Part shown: positions 24,028 through 33,584 of the stretch, one piece after another | Position numbering within the stretch: the stretch's first letter is position 1 | Layout of the letters: each line of letters begins with the position of its first letter | DNA from: an uncultured Oscillospiraceae bacterium | GTDB lineage: Bacteria > Bacillota > Clostridia > Oscillospirales > Oscillospiraceae | Length of the DNA: 64,000 nucleotides | Reading direction: 5' to 3' | Assembly (NCBI GenBank): GCA_934589065.1 | Contig: CAKTNN010000010.1 | Location: forward strand, 1-64,000 | Notes under the pieces: generated by a model | The model's database searches: none | The model's input: only the letters and a program-made list of their open reading frames with translations | What the model was told of the DNA's origin: nothing | Program-made: the position numbers and the translations under genes

Positions 24028-25140
24028 ATGGACGAAAAGAAACTTGGCTTTGGCTTTATGCGTCTGCCTATGAAGGACGGGGATATCGATATTCAGCAGA
24101 CCTGCCAGATGGTGGATACCTTCCTGAACCGGGGCTTCCGGTATTTTGACGTAGCCCGGGGCTACCTGGATGGCAGGGCAGAAACCGCTCTGCGTACCTG
24201 CCTGACCAGCCGCCATAAGCGGGAGGAATATCTGCTGACGGACAAGCTCTCCAATGCCTATTTCAATAAAGAGGAGGATATCCGTCCCCTGTTTGCGCAG
24301 CAGCTGGCAGACTGCGGCGTAGAATACTTCGATAACTACCTGATGCACGCCCAGAACCGGGAGAGCTTTGAAAAGTATAAGGCCTGCCGGGCTTACGAGA
24401 CGGCTTTCCAGCTGAAGGCCGAGGGAAAGGTGCGCCATGTGGGCATTTCTTTCCACGACCGGGCGGAGGTTCTGGACCAAATCCTGACGGAGTATCCCCA
24501 GATTGAGCTGGTACAGATTCAGTTTAACTATCTGGATTACGAAGACCCCGCCATTCAGAGCAAGGCTTGCTATGAGGTCTGCCGGAAGCACGGTAAGCCC
24601 GTGCTGGTGATGGAGCCCGTGAAGGGCGGCAGACTGGTGGCGCTGCCTCAAAAGGCGGCGGAGATTCTGGATAATCTCCATGGGGGCAGCTACGCAAGCT
24701 ATGCCATCCGCTTTGCTGCCGGGTTCGAGGGAATCAAGATGGTGCTCTCCGGCATGAGCTCCATTCAGCAGCTGGAGGATAACACGGACTTTATGACTTC
24801 CTTCCAGCCTCTGACCGTCCGGGAAACCAAGGCCCTGGAGGATGTGTGCCAGGTATTTCGGGGCATGAACCTCATTGCCTGTACCGTCTGCCGGTACTGC
24901 GAGGCGGGGTGTCCCAAGCACATCCACATCCCGGATCTCTTTGCCGTTATGAATTCCAGAGAAATCTACAATGACGGGACGGGAGAATTCTATTACGGCA
25001 TCCATACCGCCCAGGCAGGCAAGGCAGGGGACTGCGTTAAGTGCGGTCAGTGCGAAGAGGCCTGCCCCCAGCACCTGCCCATCCGGGAGCTTTTAACCAA
25101 GGTTTCGGAAATTTTTGACAAAAAGGAAGAGAACGCCTGA
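24028..25140 (+). CDS. Aldo/keto reductase with C-terminal 4Fe-4S ferredoxin domain
   Basis: The 370-residue product has an aldo/keto reductase barrel with the catalytic residues in FDVARGYLDG (Asp, Tyr), TDKLS (Lys) and YLMHAQN (His). The C-terminal part carries two cysteine clusters, CTVCRYCEAGCP and CVKCGQCEEACP, as in bacterial-type ferredoxins. Such fused reductases are common in Clostridia and probably pass electrons between NAD(P)H and an iron-sulfur chain. The substrate is unknown. It is probably cotranscribed with the cysteine-rich gene upstream and the exonuclease gene 2 bases downstream. Confidence 0.92.
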   Translation: MDEKKLGFGFMRLPMKDGDIDIQQTCQMVDTFLNRGFRYFDVARGYLDGRAETALRTCLTSRHKREEYLLTDKLSNAYFNKEEDIRPLFAQQLADCGVEYFDNYLMHAQNRESFEKYKACRAYETAFQLKAEGKVRHVGISFHDRAEVLDQILTEYPQIELVQIQFNYLDYEDPAIQSKACYEVCRKHGKPVLVMEPVKGGRLVALPQKAAEILDNLHGGSYASYAIRFAAGFEGIKMVLSGMSSIQQLEDNTDFMTSFQPLTVRETKALEDVCQVFRGMNLIACTVCRYCEAGCPKHIHIPDLFAVMNSREIYNDGTGEFYYGIHTAQAGKAGDCVKCGQCEEACPQHLPIRELLTKVSEIFDKKEENA

Positions 25141-25142
25141 CC

Positions 25143-25817
25143 ATGCTCACAACCTTTCCAGGAGTCAACCGGAATCGCTATTGTCCGGACTATGTGCTCT
25201 TTGATCTGGAAACCACTGGCATCTCCTGGCGCAGTGACGATGTGGTGGAAATTTCTGCGGTGCGGGTTCGGGGCGGCAGCATCACGGATAGCTTTTCAAG
25301 TCTGGTAAACCCCGGCAGGCCCATTCCCTATACTGCCAGTCAGGTGAACCATATCACCGATGAAATGGTGGCGGGAGCCCCCACGATGGAGGAGATTCTG
25401 CCGGAATTTCTGAAATTTGTGGGGGAGGATACCCTGGCAGGGCACAATATCGCCCGGTTTGATATGAAGTTTCTCCACCGGGACTGCCAATTCTGCTTTG
25501 GCCTGCTGCCGGGAAATGACTACATCGATACCCTCACCTTTGCCAGGGCTCGCCTGCCGGGGCTGCGCAGCTACGCCCTGACGGCTCTGGCGGAGCACTA
25601 TGGCCTGACAACCGCAGGAGCGCATCGGGCGCTGAACGACTGCAAAATGAATCAGCAGGTGTTTGAGCTTCTGGCAAAGGAGCCGGAAACCACCGTAGAA
25701 AGGGGAGTCAGGTGCTGCCCCCGATGCGGCTGCCCCATGGTCTTCCGCCGGGGCAAATTCGGCAGCTTCTACGGCTGCTCCCAGTACCCCGTCTGCCGGT
25801 ATACGGAGAACGTATAG
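25143..25817 (+). CDS. DnaQ-like 3'-5' exonuclease fused to a topoisomerase-type zinc finger
   Basis: The 224-residue product has an N-terminal DEDDh exonuclease domain: FDLETTG (Asp21, Glu23), GHNIARFDMKFL and AHRALNDC supply the acidic set and the histidine. After a short linker the last 35 residues form a C4 zinc finger (CCPRCGCPM, then YGCSQYPVCRY), the type found at the C-terminus of topoisomerase I. The finger probably holds single-stranded DNA for the exonuclease. It could act in repair or in degradation rather than as a polymerase proofreader. Confidence 0.9.
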   Translation: MLTTFPGVNRNRYCPDYVLFDLETTGISWRSDDVVEISAVRVRGGSITDSFSSLVNPGRPIPYTASQVNHITDEMVAGAPTMEEILPEFLKFVGEDTLAGHNIARFDMKFLHRDCQFCFGLLPGNDYIDTLTFARARLPGLRSYALTALAEHYGLTTAGAHRALNDCKMNQQVFELLAKEPETTVERGVRCCPRCGCPMVFRRGKFGSFYGCSQYPVCRYTENV

Positions 25818-25926
25818 TCAAACGCGGCGGCTTATACATAACAGGATGCGTTGCAAAAAAGGCTTGTATGGGTCAAAATGCCGAAAGGAAGACTGCCAGT
25901 AAGTTAAAACATATCTCCCATATATG

Positions 25927-25962
25927 AAAGGGCCAGGCAGTGCAAAAACTGCCTGGCCTTTC
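25927..25962. terminator. Bidirectional terminator between exonuclease and MATE genes
   Basis: AAAGGGCCAGGCAGT pairs with ACTGCCTGGCCTTT across a short loop, with T-rich tails on both strands. The preceding 109 bases (25818-25926) show no feature I can support. Confidence 0.85.
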
Positions 25963-25971
25963 TATACTTTT

Positions 25972-27330
25972 TTACAGCTTCCCGGCGGCTTTTTCCCAGT
26001 CCAGGCGGAAAAGGTAGATCACAAACAGCACACACGATACCGTCCAGGTCAGGGGATAGGCCCAGGAGATCATGCCAAAGTAGTGCACAAACCGCAATAT
26101 GACCGTTACGTAAACGCTCCGCAGCACGCACCAGCACCCCAGCATAATCACCATGGGCACGGTGGATTTTCCGCAGCCCCGCAGAATGCCCGCCGAGCAG
26201 TGGGCCAGTGCCAGCATACAGAAGAAGAGGGTAACGATGTGGCAGTGAATTACGCCGTAGGCAATGGATTCCGGGTCGGAAATAAAGCCCCGGAGCATTT
26301 GCGGTGCCCAGAGGAACATGGCAATGCCAATGAGTTCTGCCGCAGCCATGGCGGAAACCGCCCCAAACACTGCGCCCTTTTTAGCCCGCTTTACGTTTCC
26401 GGCCCCCAGATTCTGGCTGATAAAGGTGGGAAGGGTCATGCTCATGCCGGTGACGGGTAGAAAGGCAAAACCTTCAATTTTGGTGTAGGCGCCTTGCCCG
26501 CTCATGGCGTAAGCGCCGAAGGAATTGATATTGGACTGAATGACCACGTTTCCCAGGCTGATCACCGCATTTTGAATGCCGGTGGGCAGCCCCTGGCGGA
26601 TGACCCGGGCCATCATGGCCTTGTCCCACGTCAGATGCCGGAAGTTCAGGCGTAAATAGTCTTCCTTTTCCTTCCTCATTTGGTATATGCACAGCAGCAC
26701 GCTCAGCCCCTGGGCAATTACCGTTGCCACTGCAGCGCCGGTGACGTCCCAATGGAAGACTGCGACAAAAAGCAGATCCAGCACCACATTTACTGCAGAG
26801 GAGAGAGCAAGATAGTATAGGGGCCGCAGGCTGTCTCCCAGTGCCTGCATGATTGCCATGCAGATATTGTAGAGGATGATGGTGGTGACTCCGCCAAAAT
26901 ACACCCGGAAATACCGCAGGGAGTAGGGAAGCACATTGTCAGGCGTCCCCATTTTTACCAGCATCCAGGGAATCAGCACCAGTCCCACCAGAGTAGCAAC
27001 CAGGGAGGAGAGAATGCCAAAGAGAAAGGCGGTGTGGATGGCCTTTTGGGTATTGTCCCGGTCCTGTGCGCCAAAGTACCGGGAAATCACCACGCCCCCG
27101 CCTACGGCGATGCCGTTAAAAAAGCCGATGACCAGAAACGTCAGGCTGCCCCCGCTGCTGACGGCGGCAAAGGCGTCGTTGGAGGCAAAGTTACCGATGA
27201 CCCAGGCATCTGCCATATTGTAAAATTGCTGTAATAGCTGTCCCAAAAACAGAGGGAGCGCAAACCGGAGAATGCTCCCCGGAATGCTGCCCTCCGTTAA
27301 AGATTGGGTTCTTTTTATATGGGAACGCAT
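25972..27330 (-). CDS. MATE family efflux transporter (second copy type)
   Basis: The 452-residue product has two MatE halves with about 12 helices. It opens with LTEGSIPGSILRFALPLFLG and FYNMADAWVIG; IMQALGDSLRPL and GQGAYTKIEGFAFLP are family segments. It differs clearly from the MATE protein at 13 kb and is not a recent duplicate. GAGGAG stands 5 bases before the ATG, and this site lies within the last codons of coaBC, so the gene is translated from the coaBC transcript. The substrate is unknown. Confidence 0.92.
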   Translation of the reverse strand: MRSHIKRTQSLTEGSIPGSILRFALPLFLGQLLQQFYNMADAWVIGNFASNDAFAAVSSGGSLTFLVIGFFNGIAVGGGVVISRYFGAQDRDNTQKAIHTAFLFGILSSLVATLVGLVLIPWMLVKMGTPDNVLPYSLRYFRVYFGGVTTIILYNICMAIMQALGDSLRPLYYLALSSAVNVVLDLLFVAVFHWDVTGAAVATVIAQGLSVLLCIYQMRKEKEDYLRLNFRHLTWDKAMMARVIRQGLPTGIQNAVISLGNVVIQSNINSFGAYAMSGQGAYTKIEGFAFLPVTGMSMTLPTFISQNLGAGNVKRAKKGAVFGAVSAMAAAELIGIAMFLWAPQMLRGFISDPESIAYGVIHCHIVTLFFCMLALAHCSAGILRGCGKSTVPMVIMLGCWCVLRSVYVTVILRFVHYFGMISWAYPLTWTVSCVLFVIYLFRLDWEKAAGKL

Positions 27331-27331
27331 G

Positions 27332-28528
27332 TTATCTCCTCTTCACAATCTCATCCAGCAGCCGGGCGGCAACCTGATCCTTGCCCATCAGGGGCAGCTC
27401 CAGGGTGTCCTCTCCGGTGAGGATGGTCACTACGTTGGTGTCTACCCCAAAGCCCGCACCGGCAACCTTCAGATTGTTGGCAACAATCATATCCAGGTGC
27501 TTGCCTTCCAGCTTTTTTCGGGAGGATTCCAGCATATCCCGGGTTTCCATGGAGAAACCGCAGACATACAGTCCGGGGTGCCGGTTCTGGCTGACCCAGG
27601 TCAGGATTTCCGGGGTGCGCTCCAGGGGGATAAGCAGGTCGCCAGTCCCTTTTTTCATTTTGTCCTGGGCAACTGTGGCAGGGCGGTAGTCCGCTACGGC
27701 GGCGGATTTAATGAGAATGTCCGTTTCAGGCAGAGCCGCCTTCACCGCCTCAAACATATCCTCCGCGCTGACGGTATTTACCATGGTAACGCCGGGCACG
27801 GGAGCCAGGGCGGTGGGGCCGGAAATCAGAGTCACTTCAGCGCCCCGGAGCATGGCCTCCCGGGCAATGGCGTAGCCCATCTTGCCGGTAGAGTGGTTGG
27901 TGAGGAACCGTACCGGATCCAGAGCCTCCTGGGTGGGGCCGGCGGTGACGGTAATGTGCACGCCTGCCAGATCCTTTTCCCGGGCAATCTCTTTTACAAT
28001 GCATTCCAGAAGGGTCTCCGGCTCCGGCAGCTTGCCGCTGCCCACATCCTTGCAGGCCAGCATCCCCACGGCGGGTTCAATGACGGTAAAGCCGTATTTT
28101 TTCAGCAGAGCCAGGTTATCCTGGGTAATGGGATTTTCCAGCATGGCAGTGTTCATCGCCGGGGCTACCAGCTTTTTGCACCGGGAGGCCAGCACCGTGG
28201 TGGTGAGCATATCGTCGGCAATGCCGTGGCTGAGCTTGGCAATGATATTGGCGGTTGCCGGGGCAACGAGGATCAGATCTGCTTTTTTCGCCAGGGACAC
28301 ATGGGCCACATCGTACTGAAAATCCCGGGCAAAGGTATCCACTATGCAGCGGTTGTTGGTCAGGGTTTCAAAGGTCAAAGGGGTAATAAACTGGGTGGCG
28401 TTTTCGGTCATGATTACATGAACCTCAGCCCCCATTTTCCGCAACCCGCTGGCAACGTTTGCCATTTTATAGGCGGCAATGCCGCCGGTGATGCCCAAAA
28501 GGACGCATTTTCCCTGTAGATTTTCCAT
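27332..28528 (-). CDS. coaBC: Bifunctional phosphopantothenoylcysteine decarboxylase / phosphopantothenate-cysteine ligase
   Basis: The 398-residue product has a CoaC flavin domain at the N-terminus (GITGGIAAYK, HVSLAKKADLILVAPATAN with the catalytic His, and MLACKDVGSGKLPEP with the active Cys). The CoaB synthetase domain follows (TAGPTQEALDPVRF, SAAVADYRP and the basic KMKK region). Together they turn phosphopantothenate and cysteine into phosphopantetheine for coenzyme A. A good promoter lies upstream on the minus strand; MATE follows on the same transcript. Confidence 0.96.
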   Translation of the reverse strand: MENLQGKCVLLGITGGIAAYKMANVASGLRKMGAEVHVIMTENATQFITPLTFETLTNNRCIVDTFARDFQYDVAHVSLAKKADLILVAPATANIIAKLSHGIADDMLTTTVLASRCKKLVAPAMNTAMLENPITQDNLALLKKYGFTVIEPAVGMLACKDVGSGKLPEPETLLECIVKEIAREKDLAGVHITVTAGPTQEALDPVRFLTNHSTGKMGYAIAREAMLRGAEVTLISGPTALAPVPGVTMVNTVSAEDMFEAVKAALPETDILIKSAAVADYRPATVAQDKMKKGTGDLLIPLERTPEILTWVSQNRHPGLYVCGFSMETRDMLESSRKKLEGKHLDMIVANNLKVAGAGFGVDTNVVTILTGEDTLELPLMGKDQVAARLLDEIVKRR

Positions 28529-28558
28529 AGGCTACCCTCTTTATCAAGTGTTTTGTTC

Positions 28559-28587
28559 AGTATAGCAAAAGCGAAAGCCTTTTTCAA
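28559..28587 (-). promoter_or_regulatory. Promoter of coaBC
   Basis: On the minus strand TTGAAA and TATACT are separated by 17 bases, with TGC before the -10. It diverges from the leuA promoter, which begins 34 bases away. Confidence 0.8.
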
Positions 28588-28620
28588 TAGCTTCTCCGGG
28601 AAAGAGTGTGGGTCACTGTC

Positions 28621-28649
28621 TTGACATTTTTCCCTTCCGGTGCTATAAT
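28621..28649 (+). promoter_or_regulatory. Promoter of the leucine operon
   Basis: A perfect consensus TTGACA and TATAAT are separated by 17 bases, with TGC before the -10. Confidence 0.9.
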
Positions 28650-28655
28650 CCCTCC

Positions 28656-28930
28656 AACAAGACAAACGCACGGATGAGGAAAAAGCGTTTCCACACCGGA
28701 TTCAGAGAGTTGGCGGATGGTGCAAGCCAATAGACGGCGGAAGCGTATACTGGCCTCGGAGCGGCCTTGCTAAACGGAGCGGATGCTCCTATTAGGCGGG
28801 ACGGGTGACGCCCGTTACAGCGGAACGCAGTTGTTGGACTGCGGTGAGGTGGTCGATTTTCGGCAAAAAGAGTGGTACCGCAAGGCATTTCTGCCCTGTC
28901 TCTTTCCAGTGGAAGAGACAGGGCTTTTTG
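28656..28930 (+). promoter_or_regulatory. T-box leader of the leucine operon
   Basis: The leader has stem I features (GATGAGG near the start, the AGAGAG and GGTGCAAGCC apical parts, and a GCGTTTCC/GGAAGCGT helix), a candidate CTC leucine specifier at 28755-28757, and the T-box core AGTGGTACCGC at 28871-28881. A terminator GCCCTGTCTCTT / AAGAGACAGGGC with T run (28893-28930) is alternative to the antiterminator. Uncharged tRNA-Leu is expected to bind through the specifier and the TGGT bulge, allowing read-through into leuA. The specifier choice is my reading; the T-box itself is certain. Confidence 0.93.
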
Positions 28931-28988
28931 TTTGCAAGTTGGCCCTCCTCAAAACATCCGATGATTTTTTACTCAAAGGAGAAAGAAT

Positions 28989-30653
28989 ATGGACGTAACA
29001 AAGTATGCAGTAGGGTATTATCCCGCCCCCGGTGAACACTACAAGTGGGTGCACAAGGATCACATTGAAAAGGCACCTGCCTGGTGCAGCGTGGATATGC
29101 GGGACGGAAACCAGAGCCTGGTGATTCCCATGAGCCTGGAAGAAAAGCTGGAATTCTACAAGCTGCTGCTGAAGGTTGGCTTTAAGGAAATTGAGGTTGG
29201 CTTTCCCGCCGCATCGGAAACGGAGTACACCTTCCTGCGGACGCTGATCGAAAAGGACATGATCCCCCAGGATGTGACGGTTCAGGTGCTCACCCAGTGC
29301 CGGGAGCACATCATCCGCAAGACCTTTGAGGCCTGCAAGGGAGCGCCCAGCGCCATTATTCATTTTTATAATTCCGTCAGCGTTGCCCAGCGGGAGCAGG
29401 TCTTCCGCAAGAGCAAGGAGGAAATCAAGCAGATCGCCGTGGAGGGCGCCAAGCTTGTGAAAAAGCTGGCAGCGGAATACGAGGGCAATTTCCGCTTTGA
29501 GTATTCTCCGGAGAGCTTTACCGGAACGGAGCCGGAGTATGCATTGGAGGTTTGCAATGCGGTACTGGATGTTCTGGAGCCCAGCGAAGACAATAACGTC
29601 ATCATCAACCTGCCGGTTACGGTGGAAATGAGTATGCCTCATATCTATGCCAGCCAGGTGGAGTACATCAGTGAGAACCTGAAATACCGGGAGTATGTCA
29701 CCCTTTCTCTGCACCCCCACAATGACCGGGGAACCGGCGTTGCCGATACGGAGCTTGCCCTGCTGGCAGGGGCAGACCGGGTGGAGGGTACGCTCTTTGG
29801 CAACGGCGAACGCACCGGCAATGTGGATGTGGTCACCCTGGCAATGAATATGTATTCCCACGGGGTTGACCCCAAGCTGGATTTCTCCAATCTGCCTGCC
29901 ATTGTGGAGGTGTACGAGCGCTGCACCCGGATGCACGTGTATGAGCGGACCCCTTATGCCGGGGCGCTGGTGTTTGCGGCCTTCTCCGGTTCTCATCAGG
30001 ATGCCATTGCCAAGGGCATGAACTGGCGGGAGGAAAAGCAGCTGCACCGGTGGACGGTTCCCTACATTCCCATCGACCCCAAGGATATCAGCCGCACCTA
30101 CGATGCCGATGTCATCCGGGTCAATTCCCAGAGCGGCAAGGGTGGTATCAGCTACCTCTTGGAGCACGCCCACGGCTATGTATTGCCCGCCAAGATGCGG
30201 GAGCACTTCGGCTACCTGTGCAAGGATATTTCCGACCACGAGCATCGGGAGCTGAAGGCGGACGATGTGCTGCGGGTCTTCCGGCTGAGCTATTTGAATA
30301 TCCAGGCCCCCATTTCTCTGCGGAACGTTAAGTTTGAGCCCATGGCAGGGGGGGCTGGGTGCGATGTGACCTTTGTAAAGGATGGCATTGCCGCTCAGCT
30401 CCATCAAACCGGCAACGGCAGCCTGGATGCGGTGAGCAACGCCCTGAAGGAGTATACCGGTGTAAACTATACCTTGAAGGTATATACCGAACACAGCCTG
30501 CAGCAGAAGAATTCCGGCTCCACCGCAGTGGCCTACGTGGGCATTGAAGGGGAGGACGGGCAGATGCACTGGGGTGCCGGCAGCGATACGGACATCACCC
30601 GCGCCAGTATCTACGCGCTTCTGAGCGCTTTTAATAATTCCATTACGGAGTAA
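28989..30653 (+). CDS. leuA: 2-isopropylmalate synthase (long LeuA2 type)
   Basis: The 554-residue product is of the long LeuA2 branch. The HMGL-like domain has [34 protein letters not shown] and [12 protein letters not shown] (metal and substrate ligands). The C-terminal 150 residues form the leucine-binding regulatory domain. It condenses acetyl-CoA with 2-oxoisovalerate, the committed leucine step, and is expected to be feedback-inhibited by leucine. AAAGGAG precedes the ATG. It is first in the leuA-C-D-B operon behind the T-box. Confidence 0.95.
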   Translation: MDVTKYAVGYYPAPGEHYKWVHKDHIEKAPAWCSVDMRDGNQSLVIPMSLEEKLEFYKLLLKVGFKEIEVGFPAASETEYTFLRTLIEKDMIPQDVTVQVLTQCREHIIRKTFEACKGAPSAIIHFYNSVSVAQREQVFRKSKEEIKQIAVEGAKLVKKLAAEYEGNFRFEYSPESFTGTEPEYALEVCNAVLDVLEPSEDNNVIINLPVTVEMSMPHIYASQVEYISENLKYREYVTLSLHPHNDRGTGVADTELALLAGADRVEGTLFGNGERTGNVDVVTLAMNMYSHGVDPKLDFSNLPAIVEVYERCTRMHVYERTPYAGALVFAAFSGSHQDAIAKGMNWREEKQLHRWTVPYIPIDPKDISRTYDADVIRVNSQSGKGGISYLLEHAHGYVLPAKMREHFGYLCKDISDHEHRELKADDVLRVFRLSYLNIQAPISLRNVKFEPMAGGAGCDVTFVKDGIAAQLHQTGNGSLDAVSNALKEYTGVNYTLKVYTEHSLQQKNSGSTAVAYVGIEGEDGQMHWGAGSDTDITRASIYALLSAFNNSITE

Positions 30654-30667
30654 GGAGAAAAAGAATT

Positions 30668-31930
30668 ATGGCAATGACAATGACCCAAAAAATTCTGGCT
30701 GCCCATGCGGGCCTGCCGGAGGTGACCCCGGGGCAGCTGATTCAGGCAGACCTCAATATCGTTCTGGGCAACGATATTACCACCCCTGTTGCGGTAAATG
30801 AATTCAAAAAGGCCGGTTTCGACGGTATTTACGATAAGGACAAGGTGGTTATCGTTCTGGATCACTTTGTGCCCAATAAGGATATCAAGGCTGCCGAGCA
30901 GTCCAAGACCTGCCGGGAGTTTGCCTGCGCCCACTGCGTCAGCCACTTTTATGATGTGGGCAAAATGGGCATCGAGCACGCCTTGCTTCCGGAGCAGGGC
31001 GTGGTGACCGCCGGTGACTGCATCATCGGCGCGGACAGTCACACCTGTACTTATGGCGCTCTGGGCGCTTTCTCCACCGGTGTAGGCAGCACGGATATGG
31101 CTGCCGGTATGGCTACCGGCAAGGCCTGGTTCAAGGTTCCCTCCGCCATTCGGTTCTACCTTACGGGAAGCTTAAAGCCCAATGTCAGCGGAAAGGATGT
31201 AATTCTTTCCATCATCGGCAAAATCGGCGTGGATGGGGCGCTGTATAAGAGCATGGAGTTTACAGGCCCGGGCGTAAAGAGTCTTTCCATGGATGACCGG
31301 CTTTGTATCTGTAATATGGCAGTGGAGGCCGGCGCAAAGAACGGTATTTTCCCTGTGGACGATGTGACCCTGCGCTATCTCAAGGGCCGCAGCGAGCGTG
31401 AGCCGGTTATCTATACCGCCGACGAGGATGCCCCCTACGAAAAGACCGTGGAAATTGACCTGGGCAGCATCGTGCCCACGGTGGCCTGCCCCCATCTGCC
31501 GGAAAACACCCGACCCGCCGCAGAACTGGGGAATATCAAGATTGACCAGGTGGTCATCGGCAGCTGCACCAACGGACGCATGGAGGATATGGAAACCGCT
31601 TACCGGATTTTGAAGGGCCATACCGTTGCTCCCGGCGTGCGGTGCATCATCATCCCTGCAACCATGGCAATCTACCGGGAGTGCATCGTCCGGGGCTACA
31701 CCACCGCCTTTGTGGATGCCGGAGCGGTGGTTTCTACGCCCACCTGCGGCCCATGCCTGGGCGGCTATATGGGCATTCTGGCAGAGAAAGAGCGGTGCGT
31801 TGCCACCACAAACCGGAATTTTGTAGGCCGCATGGGCCATGTAAAAAGCGAAATCTATCTGGCAAGCCCTGCAACCGCCGCCGCAAGCGCACTGACGGGC
31901 TACATCACTGCCCCTAAGGAGGAACTGTAA
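30668..31930 (+). CDS. leuC: 3-isopropylmalate dehydratase large subunit
   Basis: The 420-residue product is of the shorter LeuC type. The three cluster cysteines are Cys300 (GSCTNGR), Cys360 and Cys363 (TCGPCLGG), holding the [4Fe-4S] cluster. [20 protein letters not shown] is the substrate-site segment. With LeuD it isomerises 2-isopropylmalate to 3-isopropylmalate. AAGGAG stands upstream, and LeuD follows with one base between. Confidence 0.96.
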   Translation: MAMTMTQKILAAHAGLPEVTPGQLIQADLNIVLGNDITTPVAVNEFKKAGFDGIYDKDKVVIVLDHFVPNKDIKAAEQSKTCREFACAHCVSHFYDVGKMGIEHALLPEQGVVTAGDCIIGADSHTCTYGALGAFSTGVGSTDMAAGMATGKAWFKVPSAIRFYLTGSLKPNVSGKDVILSIIGKIGVDGALYKSMEFTGPGVKSLSMDDRLCICNMAVEAGAKNGIFPVDDVTLRYLKGRSEREPVIYTADEDAPYEKTVEIDLGSIVPTVACPHLPENTRPAAELGNIKIDQVVIGSCTNGRMEDMETAYRILKGHTVAPGVRCIIIPATMAIYRECIVRGYTTAFVDAGAVVSTPTCGPCLGGYMGILAEKERCVATTNRNFVGRMGHVKSEIYLASPATAAASALTGYITAPKEEL

Positions 31931-31931
31931 T

Positions 31932-32417
31932 ATGCAAACCCAGGGAACCGTTTTCAAATATCCGGACAATGTGGATACCGACGTGATTATTCCCGCCCGG
32001 TACTTAAATACCCCCGATGCAAAGGAGCTTGCCAAGCACTGCATGGAGGATATCGATACTGCTTTTGTATCCCGTGTGCATCCGGGAGATGTGATGGTGG
32101 GAGGCTGGAACTTTGGCTGCGGCTCTTCCCGGGAGCATGCCCCGCTGGCAATCAAAACCTGCGGAACCGGCTGCGTCATTGCCAAGAGCTTTGCCCGTAT
32201 TTTTTACCGCAATGCCATCAACATTGGCCTGCCCATTCTGGAGTGCGAGCAGGCGGCAGAGGAGATTCAGGCCGGAGATCAGGTGCAGGTGAACTTTGAT
32301 ACAGGCGTCATCACCGACAAAACCACGGGAAAAACCTACCAGGCAGAGCCCTTCCCGGAATTCATCCAGAAGATTATCCGTGCCGGCGGCCTGCTGGCAT
32401 CTTTAAAGGAGGGCTAA
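31932..32417 (+). CDS. leuD: 3-isopropylmalate dehydratase small subunit
   Basis: The 161-residue product has the swivel-domain signatures [14 protein letters not shown] and [15 protein letters not shown], and closes with [15 protein letters not shown]. It is the partner of LeuC in the isomerase. Its length is that of the archaeal/clostridial short type. GGAGGA lies upstream of the ATG and leuB begins 2 bases after its stop. Confidence 0.96.
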   Translation: MQTQGTVFKYPDNVDTDVIIPARYLNTPDAKELAKHCMEDIDTAFVSRVHPGDVMVGGWNFGCGSSREHAPLAIKTCGTGCVIAKSFARIFYRNAINIGLPILECEQAAEEIQAGDQVQVNFDTGVITDKTTGKTYQAEPFPEFIQKIIRAGGLLASLKEG

Positions 32418-32419
32418 AA

Positions 32420-33496
32420 ATGGAAAAGAACATTGCCCTCATCCGGGGCGACGGCATCGGCCCGGAAATCGTTGCCCAGGCCGTAAAGGTGCTGGACAAA
32501 GTGGCCCAAACTTACGGTCATACCTTCCGGTATACGGATGTTTCCATGGGCGGCAATGCCATTGATCGGTGGGGTGACCCGCTGCCCCAGGCGGAGCTGG
32601 ACAAGTGCCTGAATTCCGACAGTGTGCTTTTGGGCGCGGTTGGCGGCCCTAAGTGGAACGATGTCCCCGGGGAAAAGCGCCCTGAAAAGGGTCTTCTGCG
32701 GCTGCGGGCGGCGATGAAAGTTTACAGCAACAACCGCCCCGCGAAGATCTGGCCTCAGTTGGCAAGTGCTTCCCCTTTGAAGCCGTCCATCGTGGAGAAA
32801 GGAATTGATTTCATCATCGTCCGGGAACTCACCGGCGGCATTTACTTCGGTTCTCACACCACCCGGCAGGAGAACGGTCAGACGGTGGCGGAGGATATCC
32901 TGACTTATAGCGAAGAAGAAATTCGCCGGATTGGCCGCATCGGCTTTGAAACCGCCCGGAAGCGCCACGGAAAGCTTTGCTCCGTGGAAAAGAGCAACGT
33001 TCTGGATTCCAGCCGCCTGTGGAAGAAAATCATGCACGAGCTGGCGGGAGAGTACCCGGACGTAACCCTAAGCGATATGCTGGTGGACAACTGCGCCATG
33101 CAGATTGTAAAAGACCCCAGCCAGTTTGATGTAATTGTCACGGAGAATATGTTCGGCGACATCCTTTCCGACGAAGCCTCCATGATCACGGGCTCCATTG
33201 GAACCATTCCCTCTTCCAGCCTGGGAGCTACCACCGTTGGACTGTATGAGCCCATCCACGGCTCTGCGCCGGATATTGCGGGCCAGGATGTGGCAGACCC
33301 TATCGGCACCATCCTGGCAGCGGCAATGCTGCTGCGCTACAGCTTTGATATGGCAAAGGAAGCCGACGCCATTGAAAAGGCGGTTTCCGATACCCTGGAT
33401 GCTGGCTTCCGCACGGCGGATATCCTGTCTTCCGGTGATTGCCGGAAAGTCGGCTGCACCCGGATGGGCGAGGAGATCACCAGGAGGATCCGGTAA
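32420..33496 (+). CDS. leuB: 3-isopropylmalate dehydrogenase
   Basis: The 358-residue product begins with IALIRGDGIGPEIV. The substrate-binding arginines sit in RLRAAMKVYSNNRPA and VRELTGGIYFG, and VTENMFGDILSDEASMITGS provides the Mg2+ aspartates. It oxidises and decarboxylates 3-isopropylmalate to 2-oxoisocaproate with NAD+. It is last in the leu operon; the final transamination to leucine is not encoded nearby. A long symmetric terminator follows. Confidence 0.97.
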   Translation: MEKNIALIRGDGIGPEIVAQAVKVLDKVAQTYGHTFRYTDVSMGGNAIDRWGDPLPQAELDKCLNSDSVLLGAVGGPKWNDVPGEKRPEKGLLRLRAAMKVYSNNRPAKIWPQLASASPLKPSIVEKGIDFIIVRELTGGIYFGSHTTRQENGQTVAEDILTYSEEEIRRIGRIGFETARKRHGKLCSVEKSNVLDSSRLWKKIMHELAGEYPDVTLSDMLVDNCAMQIVKDPSQFDVIVTENMFGDILSDEASMITGSIGTIPSSSLGATTVGLYEPIHGSAPDIAGQDVADPIGTILAAAMLLRYSFDMAKEADAIEKAVSDTLDAGFRTADILSSGDCRKVGCTRMGEEITRRIR

Positions 33497-33514
33497 GCGC
33501 TCCACCGTCCTTGC

Positions 33515-33572
33515 AAAATAGCGCGCCGGTTTTCCGGGCCTTTACAGGTCAGGAAAACCGGCGCGCTATTTT
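33515..33572. terminator. Bidirectional terminator between leuB and the VanZ gene
   Basis: AAAATAGCGCGCCGGTTTTCC pairs perfectly with its complement across a 16-base loop. A near-identical core recurs at 34533-34576. Confidence 0.9.
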
Positions 33573-33584
33573 GGCCCATTCTGT

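Noticed and set aside
25846..25902. 18-codon cysteine-containing ORF between the exonuclease gene and its terminator
   Set aside because: No convincing ribosome site, very short, and no support for selection.
28815..30569. Long open frame on the minus strand opposite leuA
   Set aside because: It shadows leuA, has no ribosome site, and its histidine/glycine-rich product is typical of the complement of GC-rich genes.
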